Positions 1 to 8,484 of a DNA stretch of 64,000 bases are shown here, one piece after another; position 1 is the stretch's first letter, and each line of letters begins with the position of its first letter. The notes under the pieces are model-generated. The model worked only from the letters and a program-made list of their open reading frames with translations, did not search any database and had not been told where the DNA came from. The DNA comes from Mycobacterium sp. Root135 (GTDB lineage: Bacteria; Actinomycetota; Actinomycetes; Mycobacteriales; Mycobacteriaceae). A program made the translations under genes and the position numbers. The stretch is taken from positions 26,862-90,861 of the forward strand of contig NZ_LMEZ01000002.1 of the NCBI RefSeq assembly GCF_001426545.1. The letters run 5' to 3'.

Positions 1-98
1 AAGAGTCCGGCGTAGAAGCGCTTTGCCTCGTCGAGGTCGTGCGCGACGGTGTCGATCCAACTGGGGACGCCGTGCGGGTACGTCTTCGGTGTGGTCAT
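1..98 (-). CDS. VOC (glyoxalase-like) family protein, N-terminal part only
   Basis: The gene begins at an ATG at 98 and runs off the left edge, so only about 32 codons are visible. The peptide starts MTTPKTYPHGVPSWID and continues with a TVAHDLDEAKRFYAGLF segment, the typical first beta strand and helix of a vicinal-oxygen-chelate domain. Mycobacterial CFP30B/Rv0911-type two-domain VOC proteins begin in the same way. Metal ligands and substrate cannot be judged from this fragment. It lies downstream of the monooxygenase on the same strand, 48 nt away, and could be cotranscribed with it. Confidence 0.7.
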   Translation of the reverse strand, partial: MTTPKTYPHGVPSWIDTVAHDLDEAKRFYAGL

Positions 99-146
99 GC
101 CGCCATGGTTCCCGTTGGGGCCCGATCGTCAAACAACGTCTGGCGC

Positions 147-1280
147 TCAGCGGTAGACCAGACCCGAAAGGCGGGACGCCAGGGCGTGGCTGACCAGGGG
201 GAGGCGCCCGAGGACCTTCAGCGCGGCGTTGCGGGCGGGGCGCAACGCGCGCGGCATGGTGGCGAGCCTGGTCAGCCGATCGGTCAGGGCGATTACCTGC
301 TTGGCAATCGGACGGCGGGCGGCGGCGTACTCGTCGAGCCGCGAGTCAGGCCCGCCTGCCAACACCGCCGCCAACGCGTCGGCCAAGACGACCGCGTCCT
401 GGATGCCGAGGTTCATGCCCTGACCGCCGGCCGGGCTGTGCACGTGGGCGGCGTCCCCCGCCAGCAGCATCCGGCCGCGGCGGTAGGTGTCGGCGACCCG
501 ATGATGGATCCGGAACCGGGAACCCCATACGACGTCGGTGACCGCGATTCCACCGGGACCTCGGCCGTCGAGGAGCTGCTGAACGAACTCGATCGAGGGT
601 GCCTCGGGTGCGTCGTCGACTGGCGCCACGATGCGAAAGGCACCCTCGGGCAGGGGTGCGACGACGGTGAGACCCTCGCTGGCCCAGAACAGCCGGACCT
701 CGTCGGTCGGGGCGTCGCCACGGAGGTGGACGTCCGCCAGGACGAAGGAATGGTCGTAGGCGCCACCGGTGAAACCGATTCCGGCCTGCGTGCGCACGGT
801 GCTGTGCATCCCGTCGGCGCCGACGACGTAGCGGGCGCGGACGGTGTCGCCGTCGTCGAACGTCGCCGTCACGCCAGTGGCGTCCTCGGTGACGGTGGCG
901 AGCACCTTGGGCCGCACGACGTCGCCGCCGAGTTCGCGAACGCGGTCGAGGAGCAGCCGTTCCGTCGTCGACTGCGGCGCCATGAGCGTGAACGGGTAGG
1001 CCGTCCGAAGACCGCTGAAGTCGACCGTGAGCAGGACGGTGGCGCCGTCGCGAATGGCGAAGCGGGGCGCTTCGATGCCCTCCTTCACCAGCCGGCGGGT
1101 GACGTCGATCCCCTCGAGTACCTCGAGCGTGCGGGCGTTGACCCCGGCGGCGCGTGAGGTGTTCGCGGCTTCCTCCTGCCGGTCGACGAGCATGACGCGC
1201 GCGCCCTTGAGCAGCAACGATGCGGCCAGCGTCAGCCCGGTCGGGCCAGCGCCCACGATGAGGACGTCGGTGTCGTGCAT
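147..1280 (-). CDS. FAD-dependent aromatic monooxygenase (PHBH/UbiH-like)
   Basis: This 377-aa flavoprotein hydroxylase would use NAD(P)H and O2 on a probably aromatic substrate in the cytosol. The N-terminus carries the FAD Rossmann motif GAGPTG at residues 10-15. A DG motif (GADGMHS) sits mid-protein, and the FAD ribityl-binding motif GDAAHVHSPAGGQGMN lies at about residue 275, all in the order expected for the PHBH fold. The open frame extends upstream to 1499, but that would overlap the divergent TetR gene. ATG 1280 is preceded by GGAGA at proper spacing and gives a standard N-terminus. It is divergent from the TetR gene and the shared intergenic region holds a large dyad, so TetR repression is likely. 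The substrate is unknown. Confidence 0.88.
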   Translation of the reverse strand: MHDTDVLIVGAGPTGLTLAASLLLKGARVMLVDRQEEAANTSRAAGVNARTLEVLEGIDVTRRLVKEGIEAPRFAIRDGATVLLTVDFSGLRTAYPFTLMAPQSTTERLLLDRVRELGGDVVRPKVLATVTEDATGVTATFDDGDTVRARYVVGADGMHSTVRTQAGIGFTGGAYDHSFVLADVHLRGDAPTDEVRLFWASEGLTVVAPLPEGAFRIVAPVDDAPEAPSIEFVQQLLDGRGPGGIAVTDVVWGSRFRIHHRVADTYRRGRMLLAGDAAHVHSPAGGQGMNLGIQDAVVLADALAAVLAGGPDSRLDEYAAARRPIAKQVIALTDRLTRLATMPRALRPARNAALKVLGRLPLVSHALASRLSGLVYR

Positions 1281-1305
1281 GGGGGTCTCCTGCGGATGCG
1301 GACAA

Positions 1306-1371
1306 ATGCCAACGCATGTTGACTTTTCTAGCGTGCGCCGCGGTGCCGGAAAAGTCAACAGCTGTTGGCAT
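1306..1371. promoter_or_regulatory. Double TetR-type operator between monooxygenase and TetR genes
   Basis: Two 23-nt arms, 1306-1328 and 1349-1371, are near-perfect inverted copies separated by 20 nt; they differ only in the central four bases. Each arm contains its own dyad: CAAC-GCAT-GTTG on the left and the perfect 12-mer CAACAGCTGTTG on the right. The arrangement fits two TetR-dimer sites controlling both divergent genes. The binding protein is inferred from position only. Confidence 0.75.
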
Positions 1372-1383
1372 AGAGTCCTCGGC

Positions 1384-1926
1384 ATGGGAGCGAAGGCCGA
1401 CCAGACCAAGGCCCTCATCCTGGCCGCCGCCAGGGAGCGGTTCGCCGAATCGGGATACGAGGCCGCCACCATCAGGGCCATCGCCGCGGACGCCAGCATC
1501 GATCCGTCGATGGTGATGCGCTACTTCGGCACCAAGGACCAGCTGTTCGCCGCCGCCGCCGAGTTCGACCTGCGGTTCCCGGATCTGTCCGACGTCGCAC
1601 CCGAGCGCCTTGGCCACGCGTTGGCGTCGCACTTCCTGGCGCGCTGGGAGGCCGACGACGCATTGGTGGTGCTGCTGCGCTCGGCCACCACCAATGCCGA
1701 TGCGGCCCAACGCATGGCCGACATCTTCGCCGGGCAGCTGCTGCCCGCGATCTCGAAGTTCACCCCCGACGACGCGCCGCGGCGGGCCGGCCTCATCGCC
1801 ACCCAGGTGCTTGGGATGGCGTTGTGTCGCTTCGTCTTACGGCTGCCGCCGGTCGTCGACCTGAGCCGAGAGGAACTGGTCGAGTGGCTCGGCCCCACGC
1901 TGCAGCGCTACGCGGTCGGTTCCTGA
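1384..1926 (+). CDS. TetR/AcrR family transcriptional regulator
   Basis: This 180-aa protein has an N-terminal TetR helix-turn-helix (residues about 8-55, including a GYEAATIRAIAADASID segment followed by the MVMRYFGTKDQLF recognition-helix region) and a helical ligand domain resembling TetR_C groups. The frame is open further upstream, but that would run through the divergent monooxygenase. ATG 1384 directly follows the operator region and gives the family-typical start MGAKADQTKALILAAA. It is divergent from the FAD monooxygenase and most likely represses it, probably with release by that enzyme's substrate. Confidence 0.87.
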   Translation: MGAKADQTKALILAAARERFAESGYEAATIRAIAADASIDPSMVMRYFGTKDQLFAAAAEFDLRFPDLSDVAPERLGHALASHFLARWEADDALVVLLRSATTNADAAQRMADIFAGQLLPAISKFTPDDAPRRAGLIATQVLGMALCRFVLRLPPVVDLSREELVEWLGPTLQRYAVGS

Positions 1927-1990
1927 GCTCGAGTGTGAACGTGGCGACGGACTCGCCGCGGAAGCGTCGCCGTATTCACGAACGCGGCCG

Positions 1991-2683
1991 TTAAGCCTCG
2001 ATCTCTCCGGCGATCCGCCGCTCGATACCTGCCCTCGTCACGGCGGGCAGCACGATCAGACCGTCCAGCTCGCGCTGGGCCTTGGAGTACGCGTTGCGCC
2101 GTTCGTCGACGGTGGCCGCGCCGTCGGAGGCCACCCGCAGCAGGCGCTGCGCACGTTCCAACCGCTCCTGAGCCTCCACCGAGAAGTCGCTGCGTCGCCT
2201 GCGGACCGCTTCGGCCTCGGCGACGTCGAACGCGGTGACGTAGCCGTGGACGGCGTCGCGGTAGTCGAGCTGCGCGTCCCGGTCACCGACGAGATCCTCC
2301 GCGCTCGCGGGCCGCAAGAGATCGGCGCGGCTGCGGGCCCGGTGAAACTCTGCGGTGAGCGGCTCGCGCATGTCGGTCATGAGCGGGAAGTCCAGCAGCT
2401 TGGCGACGTCCAGCTCGTACTCCAGCCAACGCGCGTCGGTGCCGTCGTGTCGCTGCAGGACCTTTGTCACCTCGCGTCGGACGGCCGCCTCGTCGACCCG
2501 CCCGCGCCCCGAGGCCTCCGCCATCGCGACCTTCGCCTGCTGTTTGATCCGGTAGCGCTCCAGCCGGCGTTCGGCGCGGCGCTCGTTGGCGGCGGCGACG
2601 CCCTTGACCGCACCACCGATCACCCCGCCGAGCGGAAAGATCAGCCACCAGAAGTTTCCAGCGAAGTGCAGCACCGAGTCCAC
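1991..2683 (-). CDS. Conserved hypothetical protein with N-terminal membrane segment
   Basis: The 230-aa protein starts with a hydrophobic stretch (about residues 5-28, containing FWWLIFPLGGVIGG) that looks like a single membrane anchor. A very charged, Arg/Glu-rich, helix-forming region follows to the C-terminus (ANERRAERRLERYRIKQQ and similar), which may form coiled coil. No enzymatic motif is visible. It is alone between the TetR gene and the cyclodeaminase operon, both more than 25 nt away. I recognise it only as a mycobacterial conserved hypothetical and assign no function. Confidence 0.65.
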   Translation of the reverse strand: MDSVLHFAGNFWWLIFPLGGVIGGAVKGVAAANERRAERRLERYRIKQQAKVAMAEASGRGRVDEAAVRREVTKVLQRHDGTDARWLEYELDVAKLLDFPLMTDMREPLTAEFHRARSRADLLRPASAEDLVGDRDAQLDYRDAVHGYVTAFDVAEAEAVRRRRSDFSVEAQERLERAQRLLRVASDGAATVDERRNAYSKAQRELDGLIVLPAVTRAGIERRIAGEIEA

Positions 2684-2710
2684 GGTTCCCAGGATGCCAC
2701 CGCTACGCGC

Positions 2711-3688
2711 CTACGCGCTCAGATCGACCGTCGTCCCCACTCCGAGCTCCGCGGCGCGTGCCAGGACCAATTCGGCGGTGGCAAGGTCTTGCAACCCGAG
2801 GCCGACGGACTCGAACAGCGTGACGTCGTCGGCATGGGACCGGCCCGGACGGGCCCCGACGATCACCTGCCCGAGCTCCGTCCGTGCGTCGTCCTCGGTG
2901 ATGGCGCCCTCGGCGAGGGCCAGCAGCACGCCTCCGGACTTCGCCATCGCGGTGTCGTGGCTGTCCACGACGATGCGGGAGCGCGTCATGGCCTCGCCGT
3001 CGACCTCGCGATGGTCCGGCCTCGGTGGCGCGCCCACCGCGTTGACGTGCTGGCCGGCGCGCAGCCACGCTCCGAGCAGAACCGGATCGCGCGCCGGAGT
3101 CAGCGTGCACACGACGTCGGCGGCGGCCACGACCGCTTCGGGCGACGAAACCCGTTCGACCGCAATGCCGATGTCCTGCGTCCTGGCCTCGAACGCGTCG
3201 AGCGTGGCGGTGCTCCTGGTCCAGACGACGATCTTCTGGATGTCCCTGACGGCCGAGATGGCGCGGGCGTGTTCGACCGCCAGATTGCCTGCCCCGATCA
3301 ATCCGAGGACGGCCGTGTCACGCCGTGCCAGGTGGTCGGTCGCAACGGCGCTGACGGCCGCGGTGCGCATGGCCGTGACGGCACGGCCGTCGAGGATGGC
3401 CAGGCACTCGCCGGTCGACGCCGAGGTGACCATGATGCTGGAGCGTTGCACCGGCAGTCCACGCGCGCGATTGGCGGGCAGGTCGCAGAGCATCTTCACC
3501 GACACGTATCCGCCCCCGGACGCGGTCATCGGGATCGCCGAACCGTCGTCGCCCAATGCGATGGCACGTGGCGCGGGGTTGTGCCAATCGCCCCGCGCCA
3601 GCCCGGCGTGCGCCAGCTCGACCGCCTTGCGCACCTCGTCGCGGTCCAGCAGGCCGGTGATCTCGGAGTGCGTCAGGATGAGCACCAT
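2711..3688 (-). CDS. Ornithine cyclodeaminase / mu-crystallin family enzyme
   Basis: This 325-aa NAD(P)-dependent protein belongs to the OCD/mu-crystallin family, which includes ornithine cyclodeaminase, alanine dehydrogenase and ketimine reductases. Seen are the N-terminal substrate part (MVLILTHSEITGLLDRDEV), the SVKMLCDLPAN region with the family lysine, and the nucleotide-binding signature LGLIGAGNLAVEHARAI at about residues 130-145. ATG 3688 lies only 4 nt after the stop of the substrate-binding gene, so the two form one operon. The longer frame to 3754 overlaps that gene and is less likely. The neighbours suggest it processes an imported amino-acid-like or nitrogenous compound. Confidence 0.85.
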   Translation of the reverse strand: MVLILTHSEITGLLDRDEVRKAVELAHAGLARGDWHNPAPRAIALGDDGSAIPMTASGGGYVSVKMLCDLPANRARGLPVQRSSIMVTSASTGECLAILDGRAVTAMRTAAVSAVATDHLARRDTAVLGLIGAGNLAVEHARAISAVRDIQKIVVWTRSTATLDAFEARTQDIGIAVERVSSPEAVVAAADVVCTLTPARDPVLLGAWLRAGQHVNAVGAPPRPDHREVDGEAMTRSRIVVDSHDTAMAKSGGVLLALAEGAITEDDARTELGQVIVGARPGRSHADDVTLFESVGLGLQDLATAELVLARAAELGVGTTVDLSA

Positions 3689-3692
3689 GGGA

Positions 3693-4610
3693 TCAGGCCG
3701 AGACCGAAGCCGCGCCGACCGCATCGACGATCGTCGAGTCGACCACGTCGTCAAAGCCGGGAATGGCGCGAACCATGCCTTCCTCGAACAAGATTCGCAT
3801 CCAACGCTCGGTGGCGACCCGGTCGATGCGGGGTGTCGCCCACGTCTGTGAGCGCAGCATCCGGTCGCACGCGCTGGTCAGCACCTCCGGCGGCGTCGTC
3901 GGCCAGTGCTCGGCCATCAGCGGTCGAAGCTCGTCGACGCCGACCGAGGCCAGCAGTGCCATGGATTCGTCGAGTGCCGCGGTGAATGCGGTCAGCCGCT
4001 CGGACAGCTCCTCGGTCCGCTCGGCGCGGAGGTAGTAGACGCTGTTGGGCCCAAGGCCACCGGTCACCGAGTAGTCGTTCGCGATGAAGCCGGTACCCCT
4101 GTGCTGCAAGAGTTCTGCGGTGGTGTGGTCCAACACGATCGCGTCTCCGAGACCGGACTCGAACAGCTCGACGAACATCGGGGTGGACAGGTCGCGCAGC
4201 CACCTGATCGACGCGGGGTCGACGCCGGCTTCCCGCACCAGGCCCGCGGTGAAGGCGTACGGCGCACTGCCGCCGATGCCCGGCGCGAGGACGGTCTGGC
4301 CGGTCAGATCCGACCACTGGAAGTTCGGTTGCGACGTCCGGGTCACCAGGGCCTTGGGGAACTGATGGTTGACCTGGGCGACCACCGAGAGCTTGCGGGG
4401 GGTCCCGCTGTACATCGCGGGAACCCACAGGCCGCCCAGCGCGATGTCGGCGGCGCCGCTGTCCAGATCGTCGAGCACGCCCGTCCACGGATCCTTCGCG
4501 GTGGCCGTGACCGTCAGGCCGCGCTCGGCGAAGAGGCCGAGGTGCTCGGCGTAGTACTGCGGCAGGTAGTTCAGTCCGTGGGCGGTGGCGGAGATGTTCA
4601 GTGTCAACAT
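3693..4610 (-). CDS. NMT1/THI5-like (ABC-type) substrate-binding protein without signal peptide
   Basis: The 305-aa protein resembles SsuA/THI5-like periplasmic binding proteins: an ISATAHGLNYLPQYYAEHLGLFAERGL start, a GAADIALGG motif and the mid-domain VLAPGIGGSAPYAF. The N-terminus goes straight into the first beta strand with no signal peptide or lipobox, which is unusual for a binding protein. It may be a cytosolic THI5-like or sensor protein rather than a transporter component. No ABC permease or ATPase genes are adjacent. It is cotranscribed with the cyclodeaminase (4-nt gap) and follows the MFS gene after 31 nt. Confidence 0.75.
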   Translation of the reverse strand: MLTLNISATAHGLNYLPQYYAEHLGLFAERGLTVTATAKDPWTGVLDDLDSGAADIALGGLWVPAMYSGTPRKLSVVAQVNHQFPKALVTRTSQPNFQWSDLTGQTVLAPGIGGSAPYAFTAGLVREAGVDPASIRWLRDLSTPMFVELFESGLGDAIVLDHTTAELLQHRGTGFIANDYSVTGGLGPNSVYYLRAERTEELSERLTAFTAALDESMALLASVGVDELRPLMAEHWPTTPPEVLTSACDRMLRSQTWATPRIDRVATERWMRILFEEGMVRAIPGFDDVVDSTIVDAVGAASVSA

Positions 4611-4641
4611 GTTTGGTGTTTCCTTCTCGATTGGTGACGAA

Positions 4642-6105
4642 TCATGCGGCGTGGGCGAGGACGGGCTTTTCGGTGACGGCTTCCAGGGGCTTACCGAACG
4701 TCTCGGGGCCGAAGCGGGCGGCGACGACCAACAGCGCGTACATGACGGCGATCATGGCGAACACGCCGGCGACCCCCGCCCGGTCGAAGAAGAACAGCGC
4801 CGCGAAGGGCATGACGGCGCCTGCGACGTTGCCGATTCCGTTGACCACCGAGGTGCCCATGGCGCGCACGGACGTGGGGAAGAGCTCCGGTGACCACACC
4901 GACAGCATGGTGTTCAGCATCATGGTGAAGAACTGAAAGATCATGCCCAGCACCAGAATCAGCGCGGTCGAGTGGGCGAAGGACGCGAAGCAGACGGCCG
5001 AGATGCACCCCAGCACGGCGGCGATGCTCACGGTGAGCCGCCGCGGCGCCTTGCCTGCCAGGTAGGACGCCGCGCACGCCCCGAACAGCGATCCGATGTT
5101 CATGATCATGGTGAAGGCCAGTGAGTCCGACAGCGAGTAGCCGCGTGACACCAAGAGGATCGGCATCAGGAACAGCAGGGTGACCTGCGCGCCGAACGAC
5201 ATCCACGACGCCGCGCCGATCGCGGCTGTGCGCCTGAGGTTTTCGCCCTTGAACACCTCGGCGTAGCTGCTCTTCACCTGGACTGGAATATCGGCCTCGG
5301 TGACGTACTGCTTGGTGGCACCGGGCTTGCGCAGGGCCTTGATGCTGCCGCCGTCCAGCCGGGTCAGGCTCTGGTTGGCCTCGTCGACGCGGCCCTTCGA
5401 CAGCAGGAAGCGGGGCGACTCCGGCAGATAGCGCCGGAAGAAGACCACCAGCAGTGCGGGGATCGCCAGCAACACGTAGGTCCAGCGCCACGCGGTGTCG
5501 TTGCCGCCGAGCACGCCGTTGAGCGGGCCGAGGACCAACCAGAAGAAGCCGAACGACGCGATGTTGCCGACGCCGCCGGAGGAGATGTTGAGCGTTGCGA
5601 GCAGCGATCCCCGATGCCGGGTGGCCACGATCTCGGCAAGGATCGCCAGGCCGACGGTGAATTCGCCGCCGAGGCCGATGCCGACGATGAACCGACTCGC
5701 CAGCAGCATCTCGTAGTTCACCGCAGCGGCGCTGATCAAGCCGCCGAGGGTGTAGACGAGAAGGTTGAGGCTCAGGGCGGCGCGACGGCCCCAGCGGTCG
5801 GCGATGTAGCCACCGATGAGGCGGCCGGCCAGCCCGCCGAGCACGGTCGCTGTGTTGATCATCGTCAACTCCGCATTGCCGATGCCGAAGGACTCCTTGA
5901 GAAGCGGTCCCATCGCACCGGTGGAGTTTTGTTCGAGGGAATCGAAGAACAATCCGGCCATCAGAAGCAGAATGAGCGCGGCTTGCACCCGGCCGAAGCC
6001 GATGCGGTCCAGGGCTGCCGTCAGACCGGGCGATGCCGCCGGGTCGGGTGGTTCGGAGTCGTGTTGAGCGGGAACGGTTTTGGTCTTCGTGCGAACGAGG
6101 GACAT
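4642..6105 (-). CDS. MFS transporter, AAHS/sugar-porter type
   Basis: This 487-aa integral membrane protein has about 12 hydrophobic segments. The first-half MFS signature DRWGRRAAL occurs after TM2-3, and a long charged central loop follows TM6 (PESPRFLLSKGRVDEANQSL), as in aromatic-acid/H+ and sugar symporters. ATG 6105 is chosen because GGAGA lies 8 nt upstream; the frame continues upstream into untranslated DNA. Its N-terminus is a 50-residue polar tail. It is the first gene of the unit MFS, binding protein, cyclodeaminase, and lies downstream of the GntR gene. The substrate is not known; the context suggests a carboxylate or amino-acid-like compound. Confidence 0.85.
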   Translation of the reverse strand: MSLVRTKTKTVPAQHDSEPPDPAASPGLTAALDRIGFGRVQAALILLLMAGLFFDSLEQNSTGAMGPLLKESFGIGNAELTMINTATVLGGLAGRLIGGYIADRWGRRAALSLNLLVYTLGGLISAAAVNYEMLLASRFIVGIGLGGEFTVGLAILAEIVATRHRGSLLATLNISSGGVGNIASFGFFWLVLGPLNGVLGGNDTAWRWTYVLLAIPALLVVFFRRYLPESPRFLLSKGRVDEANQSLTRLDGGSIKALRKPGATKQYVTEADIPVQVKSSYAEVFKGENLRRTAAIGAASWMSFGAQVTLLFLMPILLVSRGYSLSDSLAFTMIMNIGSLFGACAASYLAGKAPRRLTVSIAAVLGCISAVCFASFAHSTALILVLGMIFQFFTMMLNTMLSVWSPELFPTSVRAMGTSVVNGIGNVAGAVMPFAALFFFDRAGVAGVFAMIAVMYALLVVAARFGPETFGKPLEAVTEKPVLAHAA

Positions 6106-6196
6106 TGCGGTCTCCGGATGGGTGAGTCGACACCGGCGACGGTCGCGTCGGTGAGCCGACCCCACGTCGTCGATGACAGAAGCCGCGCTGCCCAAT

Positions 6197-6207
6197 TTGT
6201 ATACGAA
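6197..6207. promoter_or_regulatory. Possible GntR operator 1
   Basis: TTGTATACGAA, centred on the perfect hexamer GTATAC, lies 92 nt upstream of the MFS start. It matches the general GntR half-site pair GT..AC with a 2-bp core. It is about 74 bp (seven helical turns) from the second site at 6271-6281. The binding protein is inferred to be the adjacent FadR-type regulator. Confidence 0.45.
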
Positions 6208-6270
6208 ACTCGTTACGCATCTGTTTCCCACCAGCACTGTTGCGTTACATCCACGAAAACTCTGCTTGGA

Positions 6271-6281
6271 TTGTAATACAA
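6271..6281. promoter_or_regulatory. Possible GntR (FadR-subfamily) operator 2
   Basis: TTGTAATACAA is a perfect odd palindrome that fits the FadR-subfamily consensus TNGTNNNACNA at every fixed position. It lies between the GntR gene (3' end at 6321) and the MFS start (6105), so it could control the transport operon. Confidence 0.55.
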
Positions 6282-6320
6282 CCGGATGCGTGGCCGGATG
6301 GGGCGGGTGCGGCGAGACCG

Positions 6321-6938
6321 TCAGTCGTGCTCGAACTCTTCGGCGAAGTACCGCTCGTCGCGGCGAAGGTGCTCCTCCATCAGATAGCCCGCCTGTACCG
6401 CCGAGCCGTTCACGATCGCCTGGGCAATGGCCCGGTGGTCACTCGTCGACGCGTCGGGGTTGTGTCCCAGTCCCCACTGCACCCGGCGGTTCAGCCCGGC
6501 CAACATCTCGACGAGCTGCCGGTTGCCGGACGCCGCAGCCACGACCTCGTGGAACGACGGACCGTCCGCGTCGTGGTGCCGGTCGACGTTCTCGGCCACG
6601 GCGGCCAGCTCGTCGACGGCCTCGCCGCCGCGATTGGTGGCGGCCAACTGAGCGGCGAGCACCTCGAGGCCGCGGCGGATTTGCAGCAGCTCGCGGCCGT
6701 CCTGGACGAGCGTCTCGGAGACTGCCGCACCGCGATAGCGCACGATCGTGACGAAGCCTTCGGACTGGAGACGAGTCAAGGCCTCGCGCACCGGAACCCG
6801 CGACACCCCGTACTTCTTGGCGATCGACTCTTCGATCAACCGTTCGCCAGCCGTCAACCGGCCCGCCAGAATGTCCTGACGCAGCGCGTGGGCGATCGAA
6901 TCGCCGGTCGACTCCACCCGGGACGAGGGCTCTGTCAC
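6321..6938 (-). CDS. GntR family regulator, FadR subfamily (FCD domain)
   Basis: The 205-aa protein has an N-terminal winged helix (residues about 12-75; RLIEESIAKKYGVSRVPVREALTRLQSEGFV is the GntR signature spread over that region) and an all-helical FCD effector domain. Histidines in the FCD segment (ENVDRHH, SFHEVV, DHRAI) could bind metal and an organic acid. The start is a GTG at 6938. It is upstream of, and on the same strand as, the MFS operon, with 215 nt between them containing two FadR-like dyads. It is therefore the likely regulator of that operon. Confidence 0.87.
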   Translation of the reverse strand: MTEPSSRVESTGDSIAHALRQDILAGRLTAGERLIEESIAKKYGVSRVPVREALTRLQSEGFVTIVRYRGAAVSETLVQDGRELLQIRRGLEVLAAQLAATNRGGEAVDELAAVAENVDRHHDADGPSFHEVVAAASGNRQLVEMLAGLNRRVQWGLGHNPDASTSDHRAIAQAIVNGSAVQAGYLMEEHLRRDERYFAEEFEHD

Positions 6939-6965
6939 GACGTGCAGCCTAAACCGTGCGCATGG

Positions 6966-8447
6966 TCAGCCGGGCAACCCGATTCCGCGGTAGTGCCGCA
7001 GCCGTGACGCCAACCGCTCCTCGGCGGGCAGGCGCCTCAGTGCCACCAGCTCGGCGGCGATGGTGGCCGACAGTCGATTGGTGAAGTCCAGCGGGGTGTC
7101 GGCGGCGTCGGTGTGTTCTCCCACGATGGCGTCGACGATCCCGTTGCGCAGCAGGTCCGCCGACCGAATGCCTTGGGCGGCGGCAAGTTCCGGGGCATGG
7201 TCGACGTCGCGGAAGACGATCGCGCTGGCTCCCTCTGGCGGCAGCGGAGCCAGCCAGCCGTGCAGGGCGGCCAGGACGCGGTCCGCGGGCACCATCGCCA
7301 GCGCCGGCCCGCCGCTGCCCTGGCCGAGCAGCACCGAGACCGTGGGCGTGTCCAGGGTGACCAGCTGCGCCAGGCACCTGGCGATCTCACTGGCCAGCCC
7401 GCCCTCCTCCGCTTCGGCCGACAGGGCCGGGCCCGGGGTGTCGATGACGAGGACGAGTGGCAGCCGCAACCCGGCGGCCAGCGCCATCCCGCGGCGTGCC
7501 TCGCGCAGCGCCTGCGGGCCGGCCAGTCCGCCGCCGACACCGCGCTGCTGACCGACCACCACCGCGGGTTGGCCGCCGAATCTGGCCAGCGCCAGCAGCG
7601 TGGTGGCCGCCTCGCCGTGGCCGCCGGTCCCCGAGAGCAGCACCCGCTCGGTCGTACCGTGGCGCAGCAGGTACCCGATGCCGGGGCGGTCCGGACGCCG
7701 CGAGATCTCGACCGAATCCCACGCCGGTACGTCGGCGACGGGCTCCGCCTCCGGTGCGTTCGGCGGGGTCCCCGGTGCGTCGGACAGCACCGTGAGTGCG
7801 CGGTCCAGCGTCGAACGCAACAGTTCGATCGGGACGACGCCGTCGATGACGCCGTGCCGGTGCAGGTTCTCCGCCGTCTGGACTCCCGTCGGAAACGGCT
7901 CGCCGTAGAGATGCTCGTAGACCCGCGGCCCGAGGAAGCCGATCAACGCCCCCGGTTCGGCCGCGGTCACGTGCCCCAGCGACCCCCACGACGCGAACAC
8001 CCCGCCGGTGGTCGGATGCCGCAGGTACACCAGGTAGGGCAGATGCGCCTGCTTGTGCAATTCGACCGCGGCGGCGATCTTGACCATCTGCAGGAAGGCG
8101 ACCGTGCCCTCCTGCATGCGGGTGCCGCCGGAACTCGGGGATGCGACCAGCGGCAGGGCTTCCGCCGTCGCCCGTTCGATCGCGGCGGTGATCCGCTCGG
8201 CCGCAGCCACCCCGATCGAGCCTGCGAGGAAGTCGAACTCGCTGGCCACGACGGCAACGCGGCGACCGAACACCGTGCCCTCGCCGGTCAGCACCGATTC
8301 GTCGAGGCCGGTGGCGGCCCTGGCGTTGGCGAGGTCGCGGCGGTACGCGTCGTCGGCGGCGACGTCGAGTGGGGGGCTGTCCCAGCTGACGAAAGACCCC
8401 TCGTCGAGGACGGCGTCCCGCAGTGTCATGGCACCGATCCGGCTCAC
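6966..8447 (-). CDS. accD3: Acyl-CoA carboxyltransferase-like protein AccD3
   Basis: This 493-aa protein has two crotonase-like carboxyltransferase halves in one chain. Seen are SPSSGGTRMQEG and PTTGGVFASWGSLGH in the N-terminal half, and VIDTPGPALSAEAEEGG with LLGQGSGGPALAM in the C-terminal half, matching biotin-dependent carboxyltransferase beta/alpha fusions. Length, the GTG start giving MSRIGAMTLRDAVLDEGSF, and the neighbouring divergent echA6 match my memory of M. tuberculosis Rv0904c. An in-frame ATG at 8429 is an alternative start. No four-Cys zinc finger is visible at the N-terminus. The role of AccD3 within mycobacterial carboxylase complexes is poorly defined; participation in lipid precursor synthesis is inference. 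Confidence 0.87.
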   Translation of the reverse strand: MSRIGAMTLRDAVLDEGSFVSWDSPPLDVAADDAYRRDLANARAATGLDESVLTGEGTVFGRRVAVVASEFDFLAGSIGVAAAERITAAIERATAEALPLVASPSSGGTRMQEGTVAFLQMVKIAAAVELHKQAHLPYLVYLRHPTTGGVFASWGSLGHVTAAEPGALIGFLGPRVYEHLYGEPFPTGVQTAENLHRHGVIDGVVPIELLRSTLDRALTVLSDAPGTPPNAPEAEPVADVPAWDSVEISRRPDRPGIGYLLRHGTTERVLLSGTGGHGEAATTLLALARFGGQPAVVVGQQRGVGGGLAGPQALREARRGMALAAGLRLPLVLVIDTPGPALSAEAEEGGLASEIARCLAQLVTLDTPTVSVLLGQGSGGPALAMVPADRVLAALHGWLAPLPPEGASAIVFRDVDHAPELAAAQGIRSADLLRNGIVDAIVGEHTDAADTPLDFTNRLSATIAAELVALRRLPAEERLASRLRHYRGIGLPG

Positions 8448-8484
8448 GGGGCAAGGCTAGCTGTCCGCTCGTTAGGCTGGGCCC

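Noticed and set aside
1281..1499. N-terminal extension of the FAD monooxygenase
   Set aside because: It would cross the operator and the divergent TetR gene and has no family similarity; ATG 1280 has an RBS.
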